Position numbers and translations under genes: made by a program. The notes under the pieces were generated by a model, which was not told the origin of the DNA, made no database searches, and was given only the letters and a program-made list of their open reading frames with translations. Below are positions 1 through 10,345 of a stretch of DNA of 64,000 nucleotides, one piece after another. Source of the DNA: Pomphorhynchus laevis (Eukaryota; Acanthocephala; Palaeacanthocephala; Echinorhynchida; Pomphorhynchidae); contig WNNJ02003058.1 of the NCBI GenBank assembly GCA_012934845.2, positions 1 through 64,000 on the forward strand. Direction: 5' to 3'. Each line of letters begins with the position of its first letter. Position 1 is the stretch's first letter.

Positions 1-429
1 TTATAAATATAAAATAATTCATAAAATAATAAAATCAAATAATTAAATGATAAATAATATTTTAATTTATAATATTTACAATAAATTATAAATTATACAA
101 TATTTTAAAAAATATTTTATTTTAAAATTATTTTATTTTATATAAGATTTTTTATAATTTATATAGTTAAAATTTAAAATTTATATTTTAAATACATTAT
201 ATTTAATATGCATTATGTATTAAATTATATATTATAATATATAATTATATATTATGCATTATAATATAATGTATTATGATACATAATTATAATACTATTA
301 TTTATAATACTCAATTATACATCTTCATCAAACTTGCTTGGAAACAAGCAGAAAAATAATGTCGTATCAAAAACATATAGTTTCAGATTATATGAAAACA
401 AAGTCTACAGATCAATAAAAACTTGTCAG
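1..429. other. AT-rich intergenic DNA, no gene seen
   Basis: Very AT-rich sequence made of TA, TTA and AAT runs. I see no coding region, RNA gene or clear element on either strand. Confidence 0.6.
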
Positions 430-960
430 TAGAATAAATCAGATTAGATAACTGAGTATACGTATTTTATACTATATATAAACAAAAGTAAAGATAAATA
501 TTAAATAATTATATAGGATTTTAATATAAATTAAAATAAAGATAAATAATAAATGATTATAAATAAAAATAAAGGTAAACAATAAGATATAAGATTTTAT
601 ATAAAATTTTATATAATATTAATAATATTAAAACTTAAAATTGAAATTTAAAATAAAAGTCAATTTTTATGAATTGAAAAAAATGCAAATATTAATGCCA
701 GTTCTAAAAATATTTAAAAATTAATATTTCAAAATTAATATTTCAAAATTTCAAAATTTAAGAATCAGATAACTGAGTATAACCTAGTAATTGAGTAGCT
801 GAGTACTAAATATAAATAAAAATAAAGATAAATAATAAAAAATTATATAAAATTTCATATAATTTATATCAAGTTAAAATTTAAAATTTATATTTAAAGT
901 AAAGTCAATTTTTATGAATTGACTAATAAATAACAAACGATGTATCAAAGCATTATATAC
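430..960 (-). mobile_element. Degenerate Naiad PLE 3'-tail repeats
   Basis: The motifs CAGATAACTGAGTATACGT, ATAAAGATAAATAATAAA, TATATCAAGTTAAAATTTAA and CAATTTTTATGAATTGACTA recur here in the same order as in the 3' tail of the Naiad-type element at 52.2-52.6 kb. At least two tail units follow each other (about 440-690 and 760-960). The second reaches the ACAAACGATGTATCA stretch but lacks the GC-rich core that follows in fuller copies. These are decayed, stacked tails without coding sequence. Confidence 0.6.
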
Positions 961-1740
961 AATTATATTTTATAAGATATAATTAGATTATAATAAAATA
1001 TAATTATATTTTATAATATATTTTATTAAATTATATTTTTCTAATAAAATTTACAGAAAAATAGTCGTATCAAGAATACACATGTTTCTGTATTTCTGAC
1101 AAAAGTTACCATATTACCGGTAAAACAAAGTTCACATGTAAATAATAACATGCCAGTAGAACAAATCAAATCAGCTAATTGAATCTACGTATTTAATATA
1201 TTAAATATATAATAAATGTATATAATATATATTTATACTATAAAGAATAAGTTAATAAATAAATAATAAATATAAGTTAAATATAAGTTAGTAAATTCTA
1301 AAGATTTTTTAATTAATTAGATAAATTAGAAAATTAATGCAACTGCTTTGGTGACAACATCTACTGATTTGGTACTTTTAAAACTAAAACTCAATACAGG
1401 ATAATATTAATATTAATTTTAATATTGAAAGATATCATTTGCATATCATTTTAATAAAGAATATGAAATAATTATGAATTTAATAATTATCAAATAATAA
1501 TTATCAAATAATTATGTTTTAAAATTTATAGTGAATTATAAATTGCTTTGGTTAATATCGAAAACTTGATTAAACTAAAGATGAATCTCCTGATTTACTT
1601 CTAAATTTTAATCCAGAGGTCAAAAAATGACAAGCTAATGTTTGTTCATATTCAATATTTTATACAGTAAATCCCTTAACACCGCTATTGAGAAAATAAT
1701 TTATTTTTAAACCCTAGAACTGAATTTTAATTAAAAAACT
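961..1740. other. AT-rich intergenic DNA downstream of the MEI4-like gene
   Basis: A further weak Naiad-tail echo lies near 1150-1190 (AATCAAATCAGCTAATTGAA). The rest is unassigned. TTTATT at 1700-1705 is an AATAAA hexamer on the minus strand, about 40 bases past the MEI4-like stop, and is a plausible poly(A) signal for that gene. Confidence 0.5.
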
Positions 1741-1743
1741 AGT

Positions 1744-2736
1744 CTATGGACAATCAACAATTGCCCTTATTTTCCAACAAATCGCACTGGTTCCAGGTGC
1801 AAAATAACTCACACATGTTAATGCAGAATCAGACATGTTCTGGATTCGTTCTTGAATCGTTCGAGAAAGATCGCGATGCTGAGCTTTACCCATTCGAAGG
1901 ATATTCTCGAGCGTTAAGAAAATTAAATGGGAGCGTTGTAGAATTGACCGTTCGTATGTTTGTCCCTCAGTAATCCAACATGCTGCCATATCCAAAATCT
2001 GTTCAAGGCAATCAAGAATGCATTGTATCACCATAATATAAATGTTATGATCGCCTGTTGTAAATATAAGTAACATGTCACCATACATATCACTCGGATT
2101 ATCTTGTTCGACAATGTATTGTATTAGAGCACATACGGTATTCAGGATAGCATCTTGACAATGTGGACGTATGAAAAACAGTTTTGGACATTGCATCGTA
2201 TTTGTAATAATTTGACATGCCATTATAAGTGCGTGGTGACCTGGAAATTGATTGTCATTGAAGTCGTTTATATAGTATTTAAGCCTGTTTAAAATGTAAA
2301 GCACACTGTCTTTGATATACATTTGGCATTGATTATCAATATCGAAGTGCGGTAATGTTTGCAAATACAACATTCTGTTAATCATTTCTAATTCATGTGG
2401 AAATTCATCTTCAAAAGTAATTTTAACGGGACGCTTGTTTGTCGGAAATTTACAAATCTGTTCACAGATTTGACTATCATCACCTCTAATGGGACCGTAT
2501 TTTAAATTCATATATTCTCTTCGGAGTGTGCGTAATCGACAGTTAGCTATTTCAAGTTGTTCACTTAGAGATTTTTGCTTTTTGACTACAACAAGACGAA
2601 TAAACTGAGCAAATTCTTTTCCTGTCATATCTTCGGGTTTCAAACGTATTAATGCTACAGCAATAGCTACCTTTGTGTTAATCGCCTGACAGCGAGCTAG
2701 TGACATTAGACGATGAGTTGCATTTGCAGAGTCCAT
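1744..2736 (-). CDS. MEI4: MEI4-like meiotic double-strand-break protein
   Basis: The 330-residue open frame is intact and intronless. Residues 20-45 (KVAIAVALIRLKPEDMTGKE) match the MEI4 N-terminal signature as I recall it from mammals (KLALALAIIRSKPADKSSRE), and a heptad-rich stretch follows at 50-80. The middle (about 145-170, VLYILNRLKYYIND) and the C-terminus (about 270-325, including LIFLTLENIL and a final SYFAP...CWKIR block) align in order with the helical repeat region of MEI4. Mammalian MEI4 is about 390 residues, so this copy is short in the central loop. In the known family MEI4 binds REC114 and, with IHO1/Mer2 proteins, promotes SPO11-dependent breaks on meiotic chromosome axes. 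The start is the first Met before a TTTTTCT run, and no upstream in-frame Met is needed. Identification rests on remembered family sequence; a divergent HEAT-like protein is the alternative. Confidence 0.72.
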   Translation of the reverse strand: MDSANATHRLMSLARCQAINTKVAIAVALIRLKPEDMTGKEFAQFIRLVVVKKQKSLSEQLEIANCRLRTLRREYMNLKYGPIRGDDSQICEQICKFPTNKRPVKITFEDEFPHELEMINRMLYLQTLPHFDIDNQCQMYIKDSVLYILNRLKYYINDFNDNQFPGHHALIMACQIITNTMQCPKLFFIRPHCQDAILNTVCALIQYIVEQDNPSDMYGDMLLIFTTGDHNIYIMVIQCILDCLEQILDMAACWITEGQTYERSILQRSHLIFLTLENILRMGKAQHRDLSRTIQERIQNMSDSALTCVSYFAPGTSAICWKIRAIVDCP

Positions 2737-3249
2737 TTTTCTAAAAACTTTTAAAATTTAAACACATGAAACTTTTATCGGTTACTAAGTGTGTTATGTT
2801 GCAATATTTCATATTAAACCGGGTTAAAGTATTAACCGGTTAATAAAGTATTTATTCAAACCTGAATTGTTTAAAATTAGCCAATTTTTCTCCAAAATAG
2901 CCCATTTATCAAAATCACTTTTAAAATATGCATGATAGTTCTAGAATTGTTAATTTTTGGAAATAGTAATAACATGAACTATTAATAATAAAATTAAAAT
3001 GTAATTCTCGTTTCGAAAAAATTATTTTTTGATTCGAGCAAAACCTTATTACTGTCCAATAGTGAAGATATCACACATTTTATTTATTATTGGCTTTAAA
3101 ATGCCCATCTTTATGTAGCCTAACTATTTTAAAATTCGTGCAATCCGCTACTTGTATCAATCAAGAAGCCTTTATTTGTATCACAAAATAATACTAACAA
3201 TCTAGTGGCAACTATATTAGCCACTCGAATGCAAGCAACATAGTTATTA
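2737..3249. other. Intergenic DNA upstream of the MEI4-like gene
   Basis: AT-rich and without a supported gene. It must hold the promoter of the MEI4-like gene, but I see no recognisable element. AACCGGGTTAAAG and TTAACCGGTTAATAAAG near 2818-2848 form a small CCGGTTAA-type repeat. Confidence 0.4.
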
Positions 3250-4312
3250 AAAACAGTCATGAAAAGGAAATTTTTAACAGTTTTGTAAGTATGATAGAGC
3301 TTGAAATAAGAAGCTTCGTCTTAAGTGCTCAGCTGCTGCGTGCTCTATTTTGTAGATTGGATGCCTACATAATACATATTTAAGATTGACATTAAGTACA
3401 CAATGGGTAGAATCAGAAATAAGTACACGGAAGAAGGAATGTTCTGCTATTGTCGAAATGGTATTTTTAAGAAAAAGTTCAAGTGGAACCAGTTCTTTTC
3501 CACGTATACGTTGTCCACGCGTGTGAATGGACATAAAAGTTTTTAAATATGTGACGGCATATTAGCAAAGGTCGGATATCCGTATGTAATAAGGTCTCGA
3601 ATGCATGCTTTATACATTATATCTAACTGGTCATTTAATGCTCCAAGTATTTTCAAGCTTCTCAAAAAATATAGACGTTGTGAGCACCTTAGAGAAATAT
3701 ATTGTGCTTGCGTTCTCCATGATAAATTAGATGTAAATATAACGCCTAAAATCTTTAACTGATCAACTCTTATCATATCATAATTATTAAGAGTTGATTG
3801 AACGAGTGAATCTTTCAATGTGAACATAATTATTTTAGATTTATTAATATTTAAACATGCGGTTTTCGGAACACCATTGTCTAAGATTGTGAATTTCTGA
3901 CATAACTGTTTTATTTGATGCTAAATAGTTCATTTCACAAGTAATTATATATATGTCATCTGCATACTTTATACATCGAGATGTGCTACAAAGTCACAAA
4001 ATCATTAACAAATAATGCGAATAACAGACGAGATAGTCTACTCCCCTGAGGCACGCCAATATTACTATACCGAAACTCTGATATGCATTCTAAATGCTTG
4101 ACACGTTGTTGTCGATTGCTTATATAAGATTCTATGAATTTAAGATGCCAGTAAGAAAATCACGGTTTTGATAGCTTCTCTAGCAGTAGTTGATGGGAAA
4201 CATGATCAAAGGCTTTCGACATATCTGCTTGTAATAATTGAACTTTAGGAAACTGTCTAGAATCAAGACGATCCACAAGAAAATCGTAAATGCGCCACAG
4301 AGCGTGTGTTTG
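3250..4312 (-). pseudogene. LINE reverse transcriptase fragment (Jockey/CR1-like)
   Basis: Reading the minus strand from 4312 down gives, in order and in several frames, a motif-A-like ADMSKAFDHVSHQLLLEKLS block, the motif B block IGVPQGSRLSRLLFALF (near 4050), the catalytic box KYADDIYII (near 3965), and ILGVIFTSNLSW with the thumb and connection region (about 3540-3770). A C-terminal piece lies at 3274-3534. Several frame breaks show that it is dead. The element starts inside the RT fingers, so it is 5'-truncated, as is usual for LINEs. Clade is inferred from GVPQGSxLxxLLF and LGVxFxxxLSW and is not certain. Confidence 0.75.
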
Positions 4313-4313
4313 C

Positions 4314-4360
4314 TTCCACCCGGGCGAAAAGCGAGGGTGGAAGCTTTTCGCCGGGTGGAA
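4314..4360. repeat. GC-rich hairpin at the LINE/satellite boundary
   Basis: Left arm 4314-4332 (TTCCACCCGGGCGAAAAGC) pairs with right arm 4343-4360 (GCTTTTCGCCGGGTGGAA) with one bulged G. The 10-base spacer repeats GGGTGGAA, so an alternative pairing is possible. Confidence 0.8.
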
Positions 4361-4640
4361 TATTTATAAATATTTATATTTATAAATATTTATAAATATT
4401 TATATTTATAAATATTTATATTTATTAATATTTATAAATATAAATATTTATATTTATATTTAAATATAAATATTTATATTTAAATATAATATTTACAATA
4501 TAAATATATTTACAATATTTATATTGTAAATTTTTTTATTTATATTTGATATACTATTAAATATAAATATACTGTAAGAATATTATATTAAAATACTTAT
4601 TATCTTGTTAAAATATTTTTAACACGTATTATTTAATATA
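4361..4640. repeat. TATTTATAAATA low-complexity array
   Basis: Irregular tandem TATTTATAAATATTTA units grade into TATTTACAATATAAATA. There is no coding potential. Confidence 0.8.
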
Positions 4641-5400
4641 TAATATTGAACAGTATTTTTTACCAAATGCATGATGGTCAACCGTTCTTCGCGTCCCAGT
4701 CATCACTCCACCGGCTAGAACACGGACAGCATATACATATGGGGCCAACAAAAAATGTATATGCTACAGATGGCTGAAGATTTTATGAATGGAATTTTAA
4801 ATATTTAATGAATAATGATGATGATATTAGGGCCATTAGCGTTTAATTTTTTAATTGTAATTTTCGGTTTAAAAATTATTTTTGAATTAAAAAAATTAAT
4901 ATATAATATTGAACAGTATTATTCTATCATATTTATGATTATATAATATACATCTTTTGAATTACTTTGGACATGGATAATCGATTGTTGTAAATGCACA
5001 TTTAATGGTTAACTTAAATTGTAGAGCTTGAACATTTGTAATATTTGAACCATTTGTATCAAAACTAAGTGCGTGTTTTTAGTGGATAATTAAACATGTT
5101 TATTAGTAAACGTGTCTTTTTACATTATGGTAGACACCAAATTAAGTAGGTAAACATTGAATGTTCATCGAAATGGTTAAATATTTAGTCAACTATAAAT
5201 ATTTGATTTTGAATTATTATTTCGCCAATGATAGTATGGTGATTGAATTTTGAATATTGTGCATAGACGCAGTAATGTAAAGCATGCCAGATAAAGTTTA
5301 AATATGAAACTAAATAAAAATATTTATTTTATTAAATATAATATTAATAAATATAATATTAAAAATATGTATTATACTATATTTGAACTTTATACTATAA
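4641..5400. other. Intergenic DNA, no feature recognised
   Basis: The stretch 4668-4760 is GC-richer than its surroundings but matches nothing I recognise. ATTGAACAGTATT occurs twice (about 4645 and 4908), each preceded by AATATATAAT. Confidence 0.4.
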
Positions 5401-5760
5401 AGTTCAAATATAAAACTAAATAAAGATCAATCTTTATGAATTAACTAATAAATAACAGACGATGTATAAGAATAAGGATTAAATAAGGATTAGAATAATT
5501 ATATTTAAAATATAATTTAATTTAAAAATGGACTGTTATTTTAAATTTCAATTTTAATAAAATTGAAAATAAAAAATTGAAATTAAAAATAAACGTCATT
5601 TTTATGAATTGAGTAATAAATAACAGACGTTGTATCAGAATAATAATTAGAGGTCATCAGGAGGAACTGCTATGCTATCAGGTTTCGGCCCCTAACTCCT
5701 CTACCCAACATAGCAGCGGGGCCAAATACATGCTAATGATGTATTTCCTATGATAAATTT
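5401..5760 (-). mobile_element. Solo Naiad PLE 3' tail with intact pseudoknot segment
   Basis: This matches the 52.4-52.6 kb Naiad tail closely: AATTGAGTAATAAATAACAG, then GTATCAGAATAATAATTAGA, GGTCATCAGGAGGAACTGC and the block at 5667-5723 that contains complementary pairs 5667-5674/5709-5716 and 5687-5692/5718-5723. It ends near ATGATGTATTTCC. No RT sequence is attached, so it is a tail-only copy. Confidence 0.8.
5667..5723 (-). ncRNA. Candidate H-type RNA pseudoknot in the Naiad tail
   Basis: In sense (minus) direction the order is GGCCCC, G, CTGCTATG, 16 bases, GGGGCC, 12 bases, CATAGCAG. Both stems pair perfectly (6 bp and 8 bp) and interlock. The function is unknown; structure only. 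Confidence 0.5.
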
Positions 5761-6545
5761 TGATTATTTATTGCATCTTATTCGAACTTATAAAGTTTAT
5801 TATTTATAACTCATATCAAGTTAAAATTTCAAATTGAAATTTAAAATAAAAGTCAATATTTATGAATTGACTAATAAATAACAAACGATGTATCAGAATA
5901 AGGATTAGAGGTCATCAGATGGAACTGCTATGTTATCAGGTTTCGGCACCTATTCCTTGACACAGCATAGCAGCGAGGCCAAATACAGGCTAACGACGTA
6001 TTTCCTCTGATTAAATTTAATTATCCTGTATCTTCTAATGAAAAGTATATTATTTATCCACCATAAAACTTTTCCATAATATTTATATGATTTATAAAAT
6101 TGTCTTGTTCAATAATTTGTTGGTAATTATTAATTATTTATATATTCTAATTTACAATTTAATAATTTACTGATTTAAATTCAAATTTAATTTCATAACA
6201 AATTTCACTAAAGAGTTTAAATTTATTAAATCAATATTTATAATTTATATTTATTTTTTATATTATTGTGTTAATTTATATATTTTACTATTTTCTGTTT
6301 GATTGTATTTTTATAGTAACCTAGTTTAAAATATGCATATATTAAATTATTTAAATGATTTTAAAGAAACCCAATATCATTACATATTGTTGCAATTCTT
6401 AAAATTTCATTATTTAATGTATTATATTTTATATTATATGGTATGCATGAATGCTCATGCAAAAATATGTTTCTTGTAAATTTAAATATATCATCTTTAC
6501 GATGTAAATTAATAATAGTTTAATTTATGGTAATTTAATTAATAT
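5761..6545 (-). mobile_element. 5'-truncated Naiad PLE copy
   Basis: A second tail (5830-6015; pseudoknot segment 5925-5980 with one mismatched pair) is joined to RT C-terminal sequence at 6200-6530. That sequence is nearly collinear with 52720-52975, including TTATATTATTGTGTTAATTT and TATGGTATGCATGAATGCTC. The coding remnant corresponds to the last third of the RT and is frame-broken. The copy stops near 6540, just before a hairpin and another PLE. Confidence 0.8.
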
Positions 6546-6547
6546 CA

Positions 6548-6583
6548 ATTCGCAAGGGTCGAGTAGTGTCGACCCTGGCGAAT
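6548..6583. repeat. 15-bp-arm hairpin at a PLE boundary
   Basis: ATTCGCAAGGGTCGA (6548-6562) and TCGACCCTGGCGAAT (6569-6583) pair at 14 of 15 positions around a 6-base loop. It lies between the Naiad fragment and the following canonical PLE fragment. Confidence 0.8.
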
Positions 6584-6589
6584 GGACCG

Positions 6590-7700
6590 AGGTTTAATGG
6601 GGTCGCTTCTAGCCATCGCTGGAAGATATCTACATGAGTAACTGGAGTAAAAAGTTACTGTGATTTACATGGGCTTGTCCAATATTGGAAGTACGTGGAC
6701 GACACACTTTTGTATTAAAGGTAGAACTAGAATCCTGCAATTTGGATATCTTGCTGAACATGAAAGATCCGGCGATTCAATGGAACGATATATATGAGGA
6801 TTCTGAAAAACATTTCTTTTCTAGACGTAGACATATTACGACAGCAAATGCTCGTGACGTACATAGGAAAGCTGACATACCTTGGAGAACAACCGTATAG
6901 TCCACTGACAAACATATTATATATAATATCCACGGGGCTCGTGCACTGTACGTTAGAGCAATGAAAATTTGTTCTTCGGACAAGAGAGTATTAGGTATTG
7001 TGAAATATCTACTATATTATTAGAAAGACAGTATCCTCTGCAAGCTATCAAACAAGCGTTTTCCGAGGCAAACATGATGAGAGTGAAGAGCAAAGTCGAA
7101 ACTAAAATAAAGACACTCGCAACTATTTTTCTGCCACTTACATTTCGGAAGAGTACAATAATAGATTGATCGATTCACTGAAAAGTGATGAGCAACGAAA
7201 TATAATTTATCACAAAAGACGACCTTCACTGATTTTCCTGTTCAAAATGAAACCAATATATTCAAAAATAAAGTAGAGTATCGTATCCCTTGTAAAGATT
7301 GCAACAAAGTCTACATCGGTCAAACCAAACAAGGACTACGAAATAGACTTGAACAATACAAGGGTAATCTTAAAAGAGGCGACGTTTCTTCAGCAATATT
7401 TAATCATTGGTAAGCAGTTCACATACGATTGATTTCGACAATACAACGGTTCTTTAATACGAGCCAGATACACGTCGTAGTTTAATCAAGAAGGCGGTAC
7501 ACATCGAAATTGCATCAACCATGCAAGCAATGAAAACAATTGGTGCTTCAAATTACTACCGAACAAGAGTTTGGTTGAACAATAAATCAATTAAATTCTT
7601 CCGTTTTTATTCTATATATACTATGCCATCATTTGTCAAAGACTAGTGTTTTCTGAAGAAGCCAATCGCAATGGCGAAAATTCAAAAATAATACTATTTT
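6590..7700 (+). pseudogene. Canonical PLE fragment (RT end plus C-terminal GIY-YIG)
   Basis: Frame-broken coding remnants carry PLE blocks in order: a FLDVDIL strand and RKADIPW-type residues (about 6780-6895), a linker, then the GIY-YIG nuclease core at 7270-7420 (VEYRIPCKDCNKVYIGQTKQ, then LRNRLEQ). It ends with the CTGAAGAAGCCAATCGCAAT segment at about 7655-7700, which resembles the 3' ends of such elements. The GIY-YIG lies after the RT, as in classical PLEs and unlike the Naiad copies either side. It is close to the 20.5 kb fragment. Dead, with several breaks. Confidence 0.75.
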
Positions 7701-8280
7701 TCTTATTTTTTCTCGGAGAAATAATCAACTAATATATTTTATTATATTCTGTTTTATGATTTATTTATTTATTTTTTTATTCATTAAAATATGCATCTAT
7801 TAAATTATTTAAATGATTTTGAAGAAAGTTAATATCGTTACAAATTGTTGCAATTCTTAAAATTTCATTATTAAATGTATTATATTTTATATTATATGGT
7901 ATCCATGATGGTTTTATGTATCGGAATGTATAAGATTAAAATCTACAAGATTTTAATCTTGTTAAAAGATTAACCCTTACAAAATCTTGTTATAAGATTT
8001 TATATAATTTATATCAAGATGAATTATAAACTGAAATTAAAAATAAAAATCAATTTTTATGATTGACTAATAAATACCAGATGATGTATCAGAATAAGGA
8101 TTAGAGGTTATCAGATTTAATCTTTATTTTTAATAAAGATTATTATTAAAGACTCAGGTAGCTGATCCGATTTATATAAAAATAATTTTGATAATAATTA
8201 AAATTAACTCTAATAATTTTTTATTAAAATTTTTTTAATGCAAAATGCTATAATCGGACAATAAATGTTAATTTTTAATT
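7701..8280 (-). mobile_element. Naiad PLE fragments (RT end and tail piece)
   Basis: The segment at 7785-7920 matches 52793-52915 (RT C-terminus) with few changes. The segment at 8030-8130 matches the tail (ATTGACTAATAAATACCAGA, AATAAGGATTAGAGG) but lacks the GC-rich core. The order is scrambled relative to the complete copy. Confidence 0.65.
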
Positions 8281-9599
8281 TATTAATTTAATGTGTCTAT
8301 CTAGTATCATTAATATTAGTTTAATTAGAATAAGACTACCTGGATAAATTTGTTCGCTTATTGAATAAAAATTGCTAGAGTTAAATACACATATCATTAA
8401 TGTATCGAAATACATTAATGGGGTGCCGACATGCCACTGAAATATAGGATCTAAATTGTGAAATAAATAACTTATGATTCTATCAATAACTATAAGTCAG
8501 ATATAATTTGATTACTATTACCTCCCATTAGAACAACTTTTATTGTAAAAATGTTTCTTGTAAATTTAAATATGTCATCTTTACGATATAAATTAATAGT
8601 AGTTTTAGTTAATGTTAATTTAATGTTCATATCTAGATATACACCTTCTTTATCATTAATATTGGTTTTGTTAAGAATAAGGCTTTCTGGATAAATGCGC
8701 TCACTAATTGAATAAAATCTATTACAATTAGATACACATATATCATTAATGTATCGAAACATATATTTCATATATTTATATTGTTTAGATTTAGTTTTTA
8801 CACAGTTATGAACAAATTTATATTCTATAAAGCTTAAAAACAAGTCAGCTATAATTGGGCTACTATTACCACCCATTGGAACACCTTTTACTTGTCTAAA
8901 TATAGATTTATCAAAATATTTAAGGATTATATTAATTCAATTTTATTCATATATTTATATTTATTTGATGGTTTAATTTTTGTTAGATAGGCGTTATAAT
9001 TATTAGAACATATATATGTATATATTTTTCCGAATATAAGATTAATTTATTTTACTATAGTAATTTACTTTACTTGTATAAGTCAGCTATAATTATGCTA
9101 CTATTACTTCATATCGGAACACCTTTATTGTGTTCATATATAGGTCCATATATTTATATAAATATATTTGTTCGCTTATAGAATAAAAATTATAAATATT
9201 CTTAAAATAAATTCTTAAAATTTCATTTTTAATGTATTATGGTATGCATGAATGCTCATGCAAAAATATGTTTCTTGTAAATTTAAATATTTCATCTTCA
9301 CGATATAAATTAACAGATATTTCATATCTTAATCGTTTAAATTGTTTACACAATTATGAACAAATTCATATTCTATAAAGCTTAAACACAAGTCAGCTAT
9401 AATTGGGCTACTATTACTCCTATTGGAAAACCTCTTATTTGTCTAAATTAATAATAGTTTTAGTTGATATAGTATACCTTCTTTATCATCAATATTAGTT
9501 TCAAGAAATATTTTCTAAAGAAATATTTAAATTGTGATTATTTTAACGTCGAATAATTTAACATTATAAAAATGATTTTGAAGAAAGCCAATATTATAC
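8281..9599 (-). mobile_element. Nested and tandem Naiad RT fragments
   Basis: Successive blocks each resemble parts of the RT gene at 52.9-53.4 kb: 8290-8420, 8470-8545, 8546-8960 (the best preserved), then 9060-9170, 9220-9330, 9340-9440 and 9540-9600. The blocks share strand but repeat the same RT region up to four times, so this is an array of partial copies rather than one decayed element. Such complex tandem insertions are described for PLEs. Confidence 0.7.
8490..8876 (-). pseudogene. Naiad RT palm fragment
   Basis: The open stretch of 128 codons starts at MGGNSSPIIADLFLSFIEY (motif B) and contains FRYINDICVSN in the place of the catalytic FRYIDDICV box, so the first Asp of the pair is changed to Asn. 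The stretch then reads through YLDMNIKLTLTK and RKDDIFKFTRNIF before running into a second motif-B copy (MGGNSNQIISDL). That joint shows it is a fusion of two partial copies. It cannot encode an active RT. Confidence 0.8.
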
Positions 9600-10063
9600 C
9601 CATTGGAACACCTTTTACTTGTCTAAATATAGATGTCTCTACTTTTAAATAATTTCAATTTATCAAAATATTTAAGGATTATATTAATTCAATTTTATTC
9701 ATATATTTATATTTATTTGATGGTATAATTTTTGTTAGATAGGCGTTATAGTTATTATAGCATATATAATAGTATATATAATATATATAATTCGATAGTA
9801 GTCAGGGTGTATGGAATTGGAAGTCATGAAGGAAATATTATGTAGCTGGTTTTTATGCGAAAGTAACCTTGTGTGATCTAGAAAATATTTAATAGATAAT
9901 AAGGCATCCATAACAAGATAACCAGTCCGATTTCAATCGATATTCATAATCTTAAACTACACGATATATAATAAGCATGCAAGAGAGCATCTCGGACTTT
10001 GATACAAGACTTTCAGTCACCATGTCACTATACGATCACTTTAGCATCGAAATGATGGGTACC
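9600..10063. repeat. Segmental duplication, copy 1 (partner 28061-28525)
   Basis: About 460 bases are almost identical to 28061-28525, with only a few differences noticed (for example GATAACCAG against GATCACCAG). The block contains the end of a Naiad RT fragment and the following start of a canonical PLE terminal region, with the same junction in both places. Confidence 0.85.
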
Positions 10064-10345
10064 CGGCAAAACTCATCAGTAGAATGAAGTATCCACTAAT
10101 CGCTTCGGTTGTCTATGTGACATTGTGAATGAAGGTGTTTCCGATACTTTGCTTAATTGTCTGAGGCTTGCGCTCTTTACCTGATCGAATTGCTGTGCGG
10201 ACAATCCTTAAACACTAGGCAGAGGTTGTTGCTGAATTGTCGCTGCACTCGTTGGATCCTTAATAGATACTGTATTATAATAGTAGTGCACGGATGTGCT
10301 GAGTAGACAACGGTCCAGGATTTCTTACGAAATACGGTATTTTAT
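9785..10345 (+). mobile_element. Terminal region of the canonical PLE (PLE2)
   Basis: The segment 9990-10340 matches 29380-29745: GACTTTCAGTCACCATGTCA, CTCATCAGTAGAATGAAGTA, CTCGTTGGATCCTTAAT, and the end unit TAATAGTAGTGCAC with TGTGCTGAGTAGACAACGG. There is no coding sequence. It is the repeated end (pseudo-LTR-like) of the element whose body lies at 29.8-31.6 kb. Confidence 0.75.

Noticed and set aside
9990-10100. CTGATGAGT on the minus strand of PLE2 ends as a hammerhead
   Set aside because: No GAAA follows at the right distance and stem II does not close next to a GAAA box.
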